The notes under the pieces were generated by a model. The model did no database searches. It saw only the letters and a list, made by a program, of their open reading frames with translations, and was not told the DNA's origin. Of a stretch of 64,000 bases of DNA, positions 19,930 through 28,652 are shown piece after piece. A program made the translations under genes and the position numbers. The DNA lies in assembly GCF_013394695.1 (NCBI RefSeq), contig NZ_CP058258.1, positions 1,074,001-1,138,000 on the forward strand, given 5' to 3'. This DNA comes from Streptococcus sp. oral taxon 061. GTDB lineage: Bacteria > Bacillota > Bacilli > Lactobacillales > Streptococcaceae. Position 1 is the first letter of the stretch. Each line of letters begins with the position of its first letter.

Positions 19930-20835
19930 TTATTCGTGCTCACCCAAGATACGAACTTCTCGCTCTAAGGTAACACCTGAATGTTCTCTAACTTTGTCAA
20001 TGACAGACTCAATTAAGTCTTCATAATCTCGAGCAGTCCCATCAGCCACGTTTATCATAAAGCCTGCATGTTTTTCTGAGACTTCGACACCACCGATACG
20101 GTAGCCCTTCAAACCAGCTTCTGAAATCAATTGCCCTGCAAAATGCCCGACTGGACGTTTAAAGACAGAACCACATGATGGATATTCCAAAGGTTGTTTG
20201 AGTTCTCGAAGGTGGGTCAAACGTTCCATTTCTTGATTAATAGTCTCATAATTCCCTGGAGATAGTGCAAATTTAGCTGATAAGACTACTGCTCCAGAAT
20301 CTTGAATAGCTGAATGACGATAACCAAAGGCTAAATCCTTAGCTGATAAAGTCACGATTTCCCCATCCTTGGTCAATACTTTGCAAGACTGCAAAATATG
20401 AGCAATCTCACCTCCATAAGCACCAGCGTTCATAAAGACAGCTCCACCAACGCTTCCTGGAATTCCACAGGCAAACTCAAAACCAGTCAAGCTATGGCGT
20501 AGAGCAATACGAGTGGTCTCAATCAAGTTAGCACCTGCTTCTGCTTCAATGGTGTAACCATCGACCGAAACATTGTTGAGCTTGTCACACATAATGACAA
20601 AGCCACGAATTCCGCCTTCTCGGACAATAATATTACTGGCATTTCCAAGAACCATCCATGGGATATTTTCTTGATTAGCGAACTTAACCACACGGGCCAT
20701 CTCATAATGATTGCGAGGAAAAGCTAAGTAATCTGCCTTCCCTCCGACTTTGGTATAGGTATAAGTTTTTAATGGCTCATCGAATCGAATATCAATTCCT
20801 TCTAATGTTTCTTTTAATTTATCTAGTACTGTCAT
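19930..20835 (-). CDS. murB: UDP-N-acetylenolpyruvoylglucosamine reductase MurB
   Basis: MurB reduces enolpyruvyl-UDP-GlcNAc to UDP-MurNAc, using FAD and NADPH, in peptidoglycan precursor synthesis. The 301-residue protein has the FAD-binding N-terminal region with [16 protein letters not shown] and [14 protein letters not shown], the [20 protein letters not shown] signature, and the C-terminal [10 protein letters not shown] and [12 protein letters not shown] motifs. I chose the ATG at 20835 because AAAGGATGAG is spaced 8 bp from it; the ATG at 20844 sits on the ribosome site. It heads the polyamine operon, as in pneumococcus. Confidence 0.96.
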   Translation of the reverse strand: MTVLDKLKETLEGIDIRFDEPLKTYTYTKVGGKADYLAFPRNHYEMARVVKFANQENIPWMVLGNASNIIVREGGIRGFVIMCDKLNNVSVDGYTIEAEAGANLIETTRIALRHSLTGFEFACGIPGSVGGAVFMNAGAYGGEIAHILQSCKVLTKDGEIVTLSAKDLAFGYRHSAIQDSGAVVLSAKFALSPGNYETINQEMERLTHLRELKQPLEYPSCGSVFKRPVGHFAGQLISEAGLKGYRIGGVEVSEKHAGFMINVADGTARDYEDLIESVIDKVREHSGVTLEREVRILGEHE

Positions 20836-20864
20836 ATCTCTCATCCTTTTATAAAATCCATTCT

Positions 20865-20893
20865 ATTATACCATTTTTAGCGATTTTTTTCGA
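20865..20893 (-). promoter_or_regulatory. Promoter of murB-potABCD
   Basis: Minus-strand TCGAAA (20893..20888), 17-bp spacer and TGG-TATAAT (-10 at 20870..20865). The extended -10 makes up for the weak -35. Confidence 0.7.
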
Positions 20894-20926
20894 CGATTTG
20901 AAAAGCTTTTTTATTCACACAAGTAA

Positions 20927-20947
20927 AAAAGAGGTCAGACCTCTTTT
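20927..20947 (-). terminator. Terminator of the YhfC-like gene
   Basis: AAAAGAGGT/ACCTCTTTT arms with a 3-nt loop. The T-run is on the minus strand, and the hairpin lies about 7 bp after the stop at 20954. Confidence 0.8.
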
Positions 20948-20953
20948 GCATGA

Positions 20954-21703
20954 TTATTCTTTATACAAGATGGTTTTTGTAAAGTATACAAATAGAACAA
21001 CTTCCATTGCTAACAATCCTTCAACAAGAAGCGGATTTGAAATCCAACCAACCTGAGATAGACTCGGAGCCAGATCAAAGAAGGCATGTAAACCATAAGC
21101 AGTTACTAGATAAATCCAATTCTTTTGACGAACTGCTTGATAGACCCAGAAAGAGAGACCGATTTGCATAATAAGAGCAAGCACACGCTCAACACCTAGT
21201 AAATAAACCTGCCAAGCAGATAGAGATTGAACTGTTTCGAGAGTAGTTTTCGGAAGGAGATTTGCCAAATCTGGATTTGAAGACTCTAATAACGAAAAGA
21301 GAATCAAAAGACTAATCAAGCTTCCCATTCCGAGGTAGAGCAATTCTAAGCCACCATGACCAAGTCCATAGGCGAGGGCATCCGAATCTTCCAAAGCTCT
21401 CTTCTTCTCTAACCATTTAAAGAAGACAAGTCGAGCCGTTTCTTCAAAGAGAGCTGCCATAGCAATTCCATAAAGGACATATAAAAAAGGGTGCTCCTGC
21501 ATAAGCGAAATGGTTCCATCTTTTTGTGGATGAAGCACCAAAAGGTGAACAATTTTCTCCAGTACTTGAGATGATACAAAAAATGCAACTGCCCCAAGTC
21601 CTAAAACTGAAAGGTTAATCTTGTACTTCTTTTTTGAGAACCAAATGGCAGCTATGAGAATTACAAATAAAGCTATCATTGTGATTATTACATGAATTTT
21701 CAT
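20954..21703 (-). CDS. YhfC-family intramembrane glutamic protease-like protein
   Basis: A 249-residue membrane protein with about seven hydrophobic segments. It shows the YhfC/PrsW-like signature: an EE pair in ALFEETARLVFF, a His in AYGLGHGGLELLYLG, and a second His in GLHAFFDLAPS. These are the expected catalytic residues of glutamic-type intramembrane proteases (CAAX-protease related). The substrate is unknown. The gene stops 20 bp upstream of a terminator and begins 12 bp after the acetolactate decarboxylase stop, so the two are probably co-transcribed. Confidence 0.8.
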   Translation of the reverse strand: MKIHVIITMIALFVILIAAIWFSKKKYKINLSVLGLGAVAFFVSSQVLEKIVHLLVLHPQKDGTISLMQEHPFLYVLYGIAMAALFEETARLVFFKWLEKKRALEDSDALAYGLGHGGLELLYLGMGSLISLLILFSLLESSNPDLANLLPKTTLETVQSLSAWQVYLLGVERVLALIMQIGLSFWVYQAVRQKNWIYLVTAYGLHAFFDLAPSLSQVGWISNPLLVEGLLAMEVVLFVYFTKTILYKE

Positions 21704-21715
21704 ACTTTTCTCCTT

Positions 21716-22444
21716 TTATTCAGCCTGATCGATATCTTTTTTCATCTCATCAACATTGAACTTAGCAAAGAGGTACTGACGATCCTGGACAGGGAAACGT
21801 TGATCCAACTGATCGACAGCTCCAACCTCTACGATTCCTTCCTTGATGACAAAGTCCATAACGTGACCACCAAAGGTTAGGTCATCTGAGATAAAGTGCA
21901 AATGATAACCTGCGACACTGACACCATGGAAAATTTCAGGTGTCCAGAATCCAACGATAGTCCCAGAGACATTTTCGCAACTATATTCAGGCTGATGAGT
22001 CGCAACCTCAGCAAACTTTGTTTCAGTTGTTGATTTTGGAATCATGCGAACATGCATGTGTTTAAAGTCACCATGAATTTTGATAGAGCGGAAGAGGTTT
22101 TCTCCATCATAATAGGACTCGATACGTTTTTCTAGTTCCTGATCAGTCATTTCAAAACGCTGGCGAAAAATGACTTCTGCCTGATGGGGTACAACTGCTG
22201 CATAGGGAATCAGCGCGTCTGGTGAAACTTCAACGATTTCAGGCTTCTCACCTGAACCCTTAGCTTGATAGGCTTTACCATCTAAGACAATTAACTCCCC
22301 ATCAATAGAGTCCAAGGTTCCTAGCCCTAAATCTCCATGTTCCAATAACTCACCAACTGTCATGGTCCCGCCGTAAAGTCCTGCCATCAAGGCTCCCAAA
22401 GTATTATATTGGAATAATTTAACTGGTTCTTGCACCTTTATCAT
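21716..22444 (-). CDS. budA: Alpha-acetolactate decarboxylase
   Basis: This enzyme converts acetolactate to acetoin, diverting pyruvate away from acid and from branched-chain amino acid synthesis. The 242-residue protein matches the family: LFQYNTLGALMAGLYGG near the start, and a zinc site with HLHFISDDLTFGGHVMDF. The name aldB is used in lactic acid bacteria for the same enzyme. No acetolactate synthase gene is nearby. It is divergent from the MocR-like regulator across a 133-bp gap. Confidence 0.95.
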   Translation of the reverse strand: MIKVQEPVKLFQYNTLGALMAGLYGGTMTVGELLEHGDLGLGTLDSIDGELIVLDGKAYQAKGSGEKPEIVEVSPDALIPYAAVVPHQAEVIFRQRFEMTDQELEKRIESYYDGENLFRSIKIHGDFKHMHVRMIPKSTTETKFAEVATHQPEYSCENVSGTIVGFWTPEIFHGVSVAGYHLHFISDDLTFGGHVMDFVIKEGIVEVGAVDQLDQRFPVQDRQYLFAKFNVDEMKKDIDQAE

Positions 22445-22523
22445 CTCACTCTTCTTTGAAAATTTTACTTACTAAGTATATCACATTTCTGATTAGAATT
22501 GAATGCTGGAAAGCCTTTTAACA

Positions 22524-22552
22524 TTGCCAAACGTCTAAAAAAAAGGTACAAT
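22524..22552 (+). promoter_or_regulatory. Promoter of the MocR-like regulator
   Basis: TTGCCA (22524-22529), 17-bp spacer and TACAAT (22547-22552). AGAGAGG follows before the ATG at 22578. The gap also serves divergent budA, whose likely -10 is TGA-TATACT on the minus strand. Confidence 0.65.
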
Positions 22553-22577
22553 GTAACAAAATCAAGAGAGGTCTGGA

Positions 22578-23873
22578 ATGAAGCAAGAAAGTAAGTACGA
22601 ACAAGTTGTTCACTATCTAAAAGAAGAGATTGAATCAGGAAAACTTCAAACAGGAAGTCGTCTACCTTCTATCCGAAAACTCAGTCAAGACTTCCACTGC
22701 AGTAAAGATACTGTGCAGCGTGCACTTTTGGAACTCCGATACGAGAAATACATATACTCCAAACCTCAAAGTGGCTATTATGTTTTAGAACAACAAGCTA
22801 GCCACGAAGACCTCGTTATCTCGGTCAATGACGAACATGCTGCTGCCTATGATGATTTTCGTCTTTGTGTCAATGAAAGCTTGATTGGTCGAGAAAATTA
22901 TCTCTACAACTACTATGAACACCAAGAGGGTTTAGAAGAATTACGAAAGTCTGTTCAGAAACTACTGTTTGACCAAGCTATCTATAGTAAACCCGATCAA
23001 TTAGTCATGACAACTGGAACCCAACAAGCACTGTTTATTCTTTCTCAAATTGACTTTCCAAGTAAGGGCCAAGAAATACTGGTCGAACAACCAACCTATC
23101 ACCGAATGAACCAACTTCTGCTGGCTCAAAATATTCCCTATCAAACCATTGAACGTCGCGTGGATGGCATTGACCTGAAAGAACTTGAGAAACATTTTAA
23201 AAGTGGTAACATTAAGTTTTTCTACACCATTCCTCGATTCCACTATCCGCTGGGTCATTCATATTCTGAAGAGGAGAAACGTGCTATCCTTGATCTAGCA
23301 GCCAAATATCAAATTTATATTGTTGAAGATGATTATCTGGGAGATCTAGATCCTAAAATGGGACAAACCTTTCATTATTTGGACCAAAATGATTTGGTCA
23401 TCTACATCAAGTCTTTTTCAACAAGTATTTTCCCCGCACTTCGAATCACTGCTCTCATACTTCCAAATGTTATGAAAGAAGCTTTTGTCTCTTATAAAAA
23501 CATTCTGGACTATGATAACAACCTCATTATGCAAAAGGCTTTATCTCTCTATATTGATAGTCAACTCTTTGAAAAAAATAGAGTAGCAAGATTGGCACTG
23601 CAAGAGAAAAGTCAAGACTTCATTCATAAGCTATTAAAATCTTATCCCCTTTCCCTACCAAACTATCCTCTCCATGATGGACTTTTGCTTGATCTCAGGA
23701 ACTATCCTAAGATTGCAAGCCTCAAACATAGCTCTTTAAATCTAGACTTTTTCGAATCGTCCTACATTGAGACTTGCCCTTATCAATTTGCTAAGGTTCC
23801 TTTAGAAAATCTTGAAACAACTTTAAATTACTTAAAAACAGAGAGTGGGACAGAAATCGGTAATTCGTTATAA
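22578..23873 (+). CDS. MocR/GntR-type regulator with aminotransferase domain
   Basis: A 431-residue protein with an N-terminal GntR winged helix (about 1-75: LPSIRKLSQDFHCSKDTVQ) and a PLP aminotransferase fold. The PLP Lys is probably in YIKSFSTSIFPALR, and an Asp is in IVEDDYLGDL. MocR regulators usually control vitamin B6 or amino-acid genes. The divergent neighbour is budA; control of budA is possible but unproven. The last ten codons (422-431, ESGTEIGNSL) are not native: they lie inside the 175-bp repeat, whose single-base difference from copy 1 supplies the TAA stop. Confidence 0.88.
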   Translation: MKQESKYEQVVHYLKEEIESGKLQTGSRLPSIRKLSQDFHCSKDTVQRALLELRYEKYIYSKPQSGYYVLEQQASHEDLVISVNDEHAAAYDDFRLCVNESLIGRENYLYNYYEHQEGLEELRKSVQKLLFDQAIYSKPDQLVMTTGTQQALFILSQIDFPSKGQEILVEQPTYHRMNQLLLAQNIPYQTIERRVDGIDLKELEKHFKSGNIKFFYTIPRFHYPLGHSYSEEEKRAILDLAAKYQIYIVEDDYLGDLDPKMGQTFHYLDQNDLVIYIKSFSTSIFPALRITALILPNVMKEAFVSYKNILDYDNNLIMQKALSLYIDSQLFEKNRVARLALQEKSQDFIHKLLKSYPLSLPNYPLHDGLLLDLRNYPKIASLKHSSLNLDFFESSYIETCPYQFAKVPLENLETTLNYLKTESGTEIGNSL

Positions 23874-24015
23874 TTCGATTTCGTCGTCCCACCTCCGCAC
23901 AGTTGAGTAAGGCTGTAAAAGCTGATGAAATCAGCGTAGTAGAGCCCACTCAACCACTGCGTCTTGCTTGATAATCCAATGACAATTGAGAGGCTAGGAC
24001 TTTTGTCCCAGCCTC
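23841..24015 (+). repeat. 175-bp structured intergenic repeat, copy 2
   Basis: Same length, order of hairpins and orientation as copy 1 (1856-2030). Differences I can see are G to T at the first hairpin loop (giving TTATAA rather than TTAGAA), one G to A in the second stem, and several changes between CGTCTTG and the terminator. The terminal hairpin is the exact reverse complement of that in copy 1. Its first 33 bp are translated as the end of the MocR-like gene. Confidence 0.85.
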
Positions 24016-24028
24016 TGTTATTTTTTAT
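23990..24028. terminator. Terminator within repeat copy 2
   Basis: GAGGCTAGGAC/GTCCCAGCCTC with a TTTT loop, followed by TGTTATTTTTT. It lies between the convergent MocR-like and amino-acid-binding genes and can serve both. Confidence 0.8.
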
Positions 24029-24840
24029 TGCTCTACTTCTGTTAGCTTGGCAGCTTTTTCAAGATATGTTTGATAAGTACCGTCATCTTTCAGTTTTTGA
24101 ATAACCTTATCAACTACTTCCTTCAAATCTGAATTGCCTTTCTTGATAGCAACTGCATTTTCTTCGCCTTCTTTCATAGTTAAGCTTACTGTTGCGACAA
24201 CCAAGTCAGCATTTTTTGTTGCATAGCTGAGGGCTACTGGCTCGTCCATATGAACAGCATCAACCTTACCTGATTGAAGTTCATTAACAGCTTCACCCAT
24301 ATTTGTCAATGAAGTCAACTGCGCTTTAGGAAGTTGCTCTTTGACCATAGATTCAGGGACAGTTCCTTTTTGAGCTGCAATATTTGCACTTACTAGAGAA
24401 TCCAAATCTTTGTATTTTTCAAGATCAGTTTTTCTGATTAGGAAGCTAATTTTGTTTTCATAGTAAGGAATTGAGAAATCAAAGACTTCTTTTCTTTCTT
24501 CAGTTGCACTGATTCCCGCAATGGCCAAATCTGCTTTCCCTGTTTGAAGGCTGGTCAAGACATTATCAAAACTCATGCTTGAAACTTCCAATTTCACTCC
24601 AAGTTCATCAGCGATAGCTTGTGCCATATCAATATCAGCTCCTACGACTTGGTTCTTGCCATTCACAAGTGCTTGAAACTCAAATGGAGCATAGTCTGGA
24701 CTAGTTGCGACCACCAATTTTCCTTTTTGTTTGATAGCCTCTACTGCAGACTGTGAGCTTGAGCTAGACGATTGGCAAGCTACTAAAAAGAAACTTGCAA
24801 GAAAACTACATAAAACAAATATCCATTTTTTAAATTTCAT
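24025..24840 (-). CDS. Amino-acid ABC transporter substrate-binding lipoprotein (orphan)
   Basis: A 271-residue binding protein of the polar/cystine amino-acid family 3 type. The signal peptide ends in lipobox LVAC with C22, followed by a Ser-rich linker. The mature domain opens GKLVVATSPDYAPFEF and has GADIDMAQAIADELGVKLE, both typical of the family. No permease or ATPase gene is adjacent, so it must share a transporter encoded elsewhere. This is like the orphan binding protein AatB of pneumococcus, which it may correspond to. It has a near-consensus promoter (24872-24900). Confidence 0.9.
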   Translation of the reverse strand: MKFKKWIFVLCSFLASFFLVACQSSSSSSQSAVEAIKQKGKLVVATSPDYAPFEFQALVNGKNQVVGADIDMAQAIADELGVKLEVSSMSFDNVLTSLQTGKADLAIAGISATEERKEVFDFSIPYYENKISFLIRKTDLEKYKDLDSLVSANIAAQKGTVPESMVKEQLPKAQLTSLTNMGEAVNELQSGKVDAVHMDEPVALSYATKNADLVVATVSLTMKEGEENAVAIKKGNSDLKEVVDKVIQKLKDDGTYQTYLEKAAKLTEVEQ

Positions 24841-24871
24841 AAATAAACAGCCTCTCTATTAATTTTGTATA

Positions 24872-24900
24872 ATTATAACTTATTTAAAAATAATTGTCAA
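24872..24900 (-). promoter_or_regulatory. Consensus promoter of the amino-acid-binding lipoprotein
   Basis: Perfect TTGACA (24900..24895), 17-bp spacer and perfect TATAAT (24877..24872) on the minus strand. Confidence 0.9.
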
Positions 24901-24958
24901 CATTTTCTTGCGTTTTCCATAAAATATATTTATAAAAAATACAAATTCAATGATTGGT

Positions 24959-25426
24959 TTATCTATCTATTGGGAAACAATTTTCAAAAAAATCATTAAT
25001 CATATCTTGATGTTGCTGGTTTACAATTGTGATATTTTGCATATCTCTGTGATCAAACAACCCTAATTCTAAGGTTTCGTCGCTCGTAAAAACATTTGTA
25101 GAGATTGAAGTTTCAGATGTAACTAAATACAACATTGTAATAACTTGTGCCTCATCACCATTTGGATAACTATCTGAATATTTTGTATAAACATTTAAGA
25201 GTTTTTTCACTGTTACTTTCACTCCAGTTTCTTCATAAAACTCTCGCACTAATGCTTCTACAGCCGATTCACCTAATTCAATAGCACCACCTGGTAAACC
25301 CCAAGTTCCTTTGTCTGCTCGTTTTTGTAATAATATTTTCCCTGTTTGACTTAAAATTCCACAAGTAAAATTTAAAATAATTTTATCTTTTCCAACTTTT
25401 TTTCTTATACTCTGTATATAGTTCAT
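24959..25426 (-). CDS. NUDIX hydrolase
   Basis: A 155-residue NUDIX protein. The Nudix box runs from G47 to V69 with G-x5-E53-x7-R61-E62-x2-E65-E66-x-G68-V, all key residues present. The preceding LLQKRADKGTWGLPGGAIE is typical of housecleaning NTP/diphosphate hydrolases. The substrate is unknown. The gene is AT-rich and lies alone between the binding-protein promoter and phoU; AGGGGTG lies before the ATG. Confidence 0.9.
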   Translation of the reverse strand: MNYIQSIRKKVGKDKIILNFTCGILSQTGKILLQKRADKGTWGLPGGAIELGESAVEALVREFYEETGVKVTVKKLLNVYTKYSDSYPNGDEAQVITMLYLVTSETSISTNVFTSDETLELGLFDHRDMQNITIVNQQHQDMINDFFENCFPIDR

Positions 25427-25458
25427 TATTCACCCCTGACAAAGAAAACTATCGATAC

Positions 25459-25494
25459 AATGAAAGCTTACTATATTAAAAAGTAAGCTTTCAC
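25459..25494. terminator. Possible terminator hairpin after phoU
   Basis: GAAAGCTTACT/AGTAAGCTTTC perfect 11-bp arms with a loop of about 12 nt, between phoU and the NUDIX gene. No good T-run follows on either strand, so this may instead be a structured spacer. Confidence 0.45.
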
Positions 25495-25518
25495 AATAAT
25501 TATTATCTTCTAAATATT

Positions 25519-26172
25519 TTACAATTCAACAATCTTACCCGTTTCAAAGTAAACAACCCATTCACAGATATTCTTTGCATAGTCACCGATGCGCTCCAAG
25601 TAAGAAATAACTTGGAAATAATCACGACCTGTGACAATAGCATCCGGATTCTTTCTGATTTCTTCAGTTGCCAAATCACGAATATTTTCGAAGTAATGGT
25701 TGATTTTTTCATCCATGGTTGCAACTTCGTAGGCCTTATCAACTGATCCGTTAAGGTAAAGTTCAAGAGTTGTTTCCACAAAATCTTTAACATCGCGTCC
25801 CATGTTTTTGATTTCTTCCTCAACTGCTGGGATACGTTGTTCACCCTTCATACGAATAGTAGCTTCAGCAATGGATACTGCGTGGTCCCCCATACGTTCC
25901 AAGTCTGAAACAGCCTTTAGAACAGTTAGAACTGTACGCAAGTCTTGTGAAACAGGCTGTTGAAGTGCAATAATTTCAAATGATTTCTTTTCAAGTTTTA
26001 CTTCATATTCATTTACTTCTGCGTCTTCCTCGATAACTTCTTTTGCCAAGTCACGGTCATGTGTCACAAAAGCTCGTACTGTACGATTGATTTGGGAAAG
26101 AACTTCTTGTCCCATCGCGTAAAATTGGTTGTGCAATTTCTCTAAATCTTCTTCAAATTGAGATCGTAACAT
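25519..26172 (-). CDS. phoU: Phosphate transport regulator PhoU
   Basis: PhoU damps phosphate uptake through Pst and transmits Pi status to the two-component sensor. The 217-residue protein consists of two three-helix PhoU repeats. Each has the metal-binding acidic signature, seen in DLERMGDHAVSIAE and in YLERIGDYAKNICEWVVYFETG. I chose ATG 26172 because GGAG precedes it by 5 bases; the longer reading at 26190 overlaps pstB. It is the last gene of pstSCAB1B2-phoU. Confidence 0.95.
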   Translation of the reverse strand: MLRSQFEEDLEKLHNQFYAMGQEVLSQINRTVRAFVTHDRDLAKEVIEEDAEVNEYEVKLEKKSFEIIALQQPVSQDLRTVLTVLKAVSDLERMGDHAVSIAEATIRMKGEQRIPAVEEEIKNMGRDVKDFVETTLELYLNGSVDKAYEVATMDEKINHYFENIRDLATEEIRKNPDAIVTGRDYFQVISYLERIGDYAKNICEWVVYFETGKIVEL

Positions 26173-26182
26173 CTTTTTCTCC

Positions 26183-26941
26183 TTATCCAAATTTACCTGA
26201 AATGTAGTCCTCAGTTTCTTTATTTTGAGGATAGAGGAACATTTCCTTGGTATCGTTAAATTCTATCAAATCTCCATTAAGGAAAAAGCCTGTTTTATCA
26301 GAGATTCGAGATGCTTGCTGCATGGAACGAGTAACCAAAAGCATGGTGTACTTGTCTTTTAGACCATACAAGGTTTCCTCAATCTTACCCGCAGAAATAG
26401 GGTCCAAGGCTGAAGTTGGTTCATCCAAAAGGATAATTTTAGGACTAGTCGCCAATACGCGCGCTACACAAACACGTTGCTGTTGACCACCTGAAAGACC
26501 AATAGCAGAGTCATGCAAGCGATCCTTGACCTCATCCCAGATTGAAGCACGCTGTAAAGCTTTCTCCACTGCTTCATCCAAGACCTGCTTGTCCTTTTCT
26601 CCATTTATACGGAGACCATAGACGACATTTTCATAGATAGACATAGGGAAAGGATTAGGTTGTTGAAATACCATTCCAATTTCCTTACGCAATTCAACTG
26701 TATCGGTACGAGGACTATAGATATTGTGACCATTATAGACCACTGAACCAGTTGTCGTCACTTCAGGATTAAGGTCACCCATTCGGTTAATAGCCTTGAG
26801 CAGGGTTGACTTCCCTGAGCCTGATGGTCCGATAAGGGCTGTAATTTCCTTGGGTTGAAATGATAAGGAAACACTATTCAAGGCCTTCTTTTTATTGTAA
26901 TAGACTGACAGGTCTGAAACCTGCAAAATCGGTTCTGTCAT
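26183..26941 (-). CDS. pstB: Phosphate ABC transporter ATPase PstB (second copy)
   Basis: The 252-residue ATPase energises the Pst phosphate importer. It has Walker [11 protein letters not shown]-loop [15 protein letters not shown], signature [15 protein letters not shown] and Walker [14 protein letters not shown]. The switch His is replaced: the usual LVTHSMQQA reads LVTRSMQQA here, while the other PstB keeps THSMQQA. An Arg at the H-loop position could lower ATP hydrolysis, making this half-site degenerate. It lies 12 bp after the first pstB. Confidence 0.93.
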   Translation of the reverse strand: MTEPILQVSDLSVYYNKKKALNSVSLSFQPKEITALIGPSGSGKSTLLKAINRMGDLNPEVTTTGSVVYNGHNIYSPRTDTVELRKEIGMVFQQPNPFPMSIYENVVYGLRINGEKDKQVLDEAVEKALQRASIWDEVKDRLHDSAIGLSGGQQQRVCVARVLATSPKIILLDEPTSALDPISAGKIEETLYGLKDKYTMLLVTRSMQQASRISDKTGFFLNGDLIEFNDTKEMFLYPQNKETEDYISGKFG

Positions 26942-26953
26942 ACTGTTCCCTTT

Positions 26954-27757
26954 CTAACCAAAGTGTCCTGTTACATAGTCATTGGTTGACTGTAGCTTAG
27001 CATTTTGGAAAATATTAGCAGTCTTATCATATTCAATCAAGTCACCCAAGTAGAAAAATCCTGTGTAGTCACTAGCACGCGCAGCCTGTTGCATACTGTG
27101 GGTTACGATGATAATGGTAAAGTCCTTCTTCAACTCCAACATAGTTTCCTCAAGTTGAGCTGTCGCAATCGGGTCCAAGGCTGATGCAGGTTCATCCATC
27201 AAGAGAATATCTGGTTTAACAGAGATGGCACGAGCGATACAAAGACGTTGCTGTTGACCACCTGATAGGGTTAAGGCAGACTTATGAAGGTCATCTTTGA
27301 CCTGATCCCAGAGGGCAGCCTGACGAAGAGAGGTTTCTACAATTTCATCTAGGACTTTCTTGTCCTTAACTCCTGCACGTTCATGTGCAAAAGTAATATT
27401 ACGATAGATTGATTTTGCAAATGGATTTGGACGTTGGAACACCATTCCGATATGTTTACGCATTTCATAAACATTGATTTCAGGACGGTTAACGTCAATA
27501 CCTCGATAGAGAATCTGTCCTGTCACCTTAGCAATATCAATGGTATCATTCATACGGTTGAGACTGCGAAGGTAGGTTGATTTCCCTGATCCAGACGGAC
27601 CTATCAAGGCCGTGATTTTGTTTTTTTCGAATTGCATATCGACGCCCTTAATGGATTCGTTTTTACCGTAGTAAACATGTAAATCCTTAGTAGAGAGGGC
27701 CACTTTTTCTTCTGGAAAGGTAATGATATGCCTTTCATCCCAATTATATTTTGACAT
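26954..27757 (-). CDS. pstB: Phosphate ABC transporter ATPase PstB (first copy)
   Basis: The 267-residue ATPase of the Pst importer has Walker [10 protein letters not shown], signature [15 protein letters not shown], Walker B ILLMDEPASALDP and an intact H-loop VTHSMQQAA. An N-terminal extension of about 20 residues distinguishes it from the second copy. Two adjacent pstB genes are common in streptococci, and the importer may use them as a heterodimer. It is followed by pstB2 and preceded by pstA with about 10 bp gaps. Confidence 0.95.
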   Translation of the reverse strand: MSKYNWDERHIITFPEEKVALSTKDLHVYYGKNESIKGVDMQFEKNKITALIGPSGSGKSTYLRSLNRMNDTIDIAKVTGQILYRGIDVNRPEINVYEMRKHIGMVFQRPNPFAKSIYRNITFAHERAGVKDKKVLDEIVETSLRQAALWDQVKDDLHKSALTLSGGQQQRLCIARAISVKPDILLMDEPASALDPIATAQLEETMLELKKDFTIIIVTHSMQQAARASDYTGFFYLGDLIEYDKTANIFQNAKLQSTNDYVTGHFG

Positions 27758-27767
27758 GGCTTCTCCT

Positions 27768-28652
27768 TTAGGCAGCGGTTAATTTCTTGTGTAGGTAGCT
27801 TCCGAGTTTGCGAGCTCCAAAGTTAAAGATTAAGATAAAGATTAGGAGCACCGCTGCAGAACCTGCTGAAACAAGTGTTCCATCAGGAATAGTTCCTTCA
27901 CTGTTGACTTTCCAGATATGAACAGCCAAGGTTTCTGCTTGACGGAAGATTGAGATTGGACTGGTTACGCTGAGGACATTCCAGTTTGACCAATCAAGAG
28001 CTGGTGCTGATTGTCCTGCTGTGTAGATAAGAGCTGCAGCTTCACCAAAGATACGACCTGATGCAAGTACTACCCCAGTAACAATACCAGGTAAGGCTTC
28101 GGGGATAACGACATGAAGAACTGTTTCCCAACGTGAAAGTCCAAGTGCTAAACCTGCTTCACGTTGCGTATGGTGAACGTGCTTCAAACTGTCTTCAACA
28201 TTACGTGTCATCTGTGGAAGGTTAAAGACGGTTAAAGCCAAGGCACCTGAAATAATTGAAAATCCATATTCAAACTGAACGACAAAGATAAGGTAACCAA
28301 AGAGACCGACTACAACGGATGGTAGAGAAGACAAGATTTCAATACAGGTACGGACAAAATTTGTAATCCGACCTTTTTTAGCATACTCTGCTAGGAAAAT
28401 TCCAGCTCCCATTGAAAGAGGTACTGAGATAAATAAGGTAATCACCAAAAGGAAAAAGGAATTATAAAGCTGAATTCCAATACCACCACCTGCTTGATAG
28501 GAGGATGATTTTCCTGTCAAGAATGACCAAGAAACATGAGGTAAACCTCGAACCAAGATATAAAGAATCAAGGAAGCTAGAATGGTCACAATGATTCCTG
28601 CGATGGTGTAGAGGATAGCTGTTGCAAGTTTATCTAATTTCTTAGCGTGCAT
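27768..28652 (-). CDS. pstA: Phosphate ABC transporter permease PstA
   Basis: The 294-residue membrane permease has six membrane helices and an EAA-type loop (REAGLALGLSRWETVLHVVIPEALPG). It forms the phosphate channel with PstC. Its start lies 11 bp inside the end of pstC, indicating coupled translation. Confidence 0.95.
   Translation of the reverse strand: MHAKKLDKLATAILYTIAGIIVTILASLILYILVRGLPHVSWSFLTGKSSSYQAGGGIGIQLYNSFFLLVITLFISVPLSMGAGIFLAEYAKKGRITNFVRTCIEILSSLPSVVVGLFGYLIFVVQFEYGFSIISGALALTVFNLPQMTRNVEDSLKHVHHTQREAGLALGLSRWETVLHVVIPEALPGIVTGVVLASGRIFGEAAALIYTAGQSAPALDWSNWNVLSVTSPISIFRQAETLAVHIWKVNSEGTIPDGTLVSAGSAAVLLIFILIFNFGARKLGSYLHKKLTAA

Noticed and set aside
26183-27757. Two pstB genes as a recent tandem duplication
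   Set aside because: The two proteins differ throughout, including N-terminus and H-loop, and a pstB pair is usual in streptococcal pst operons.
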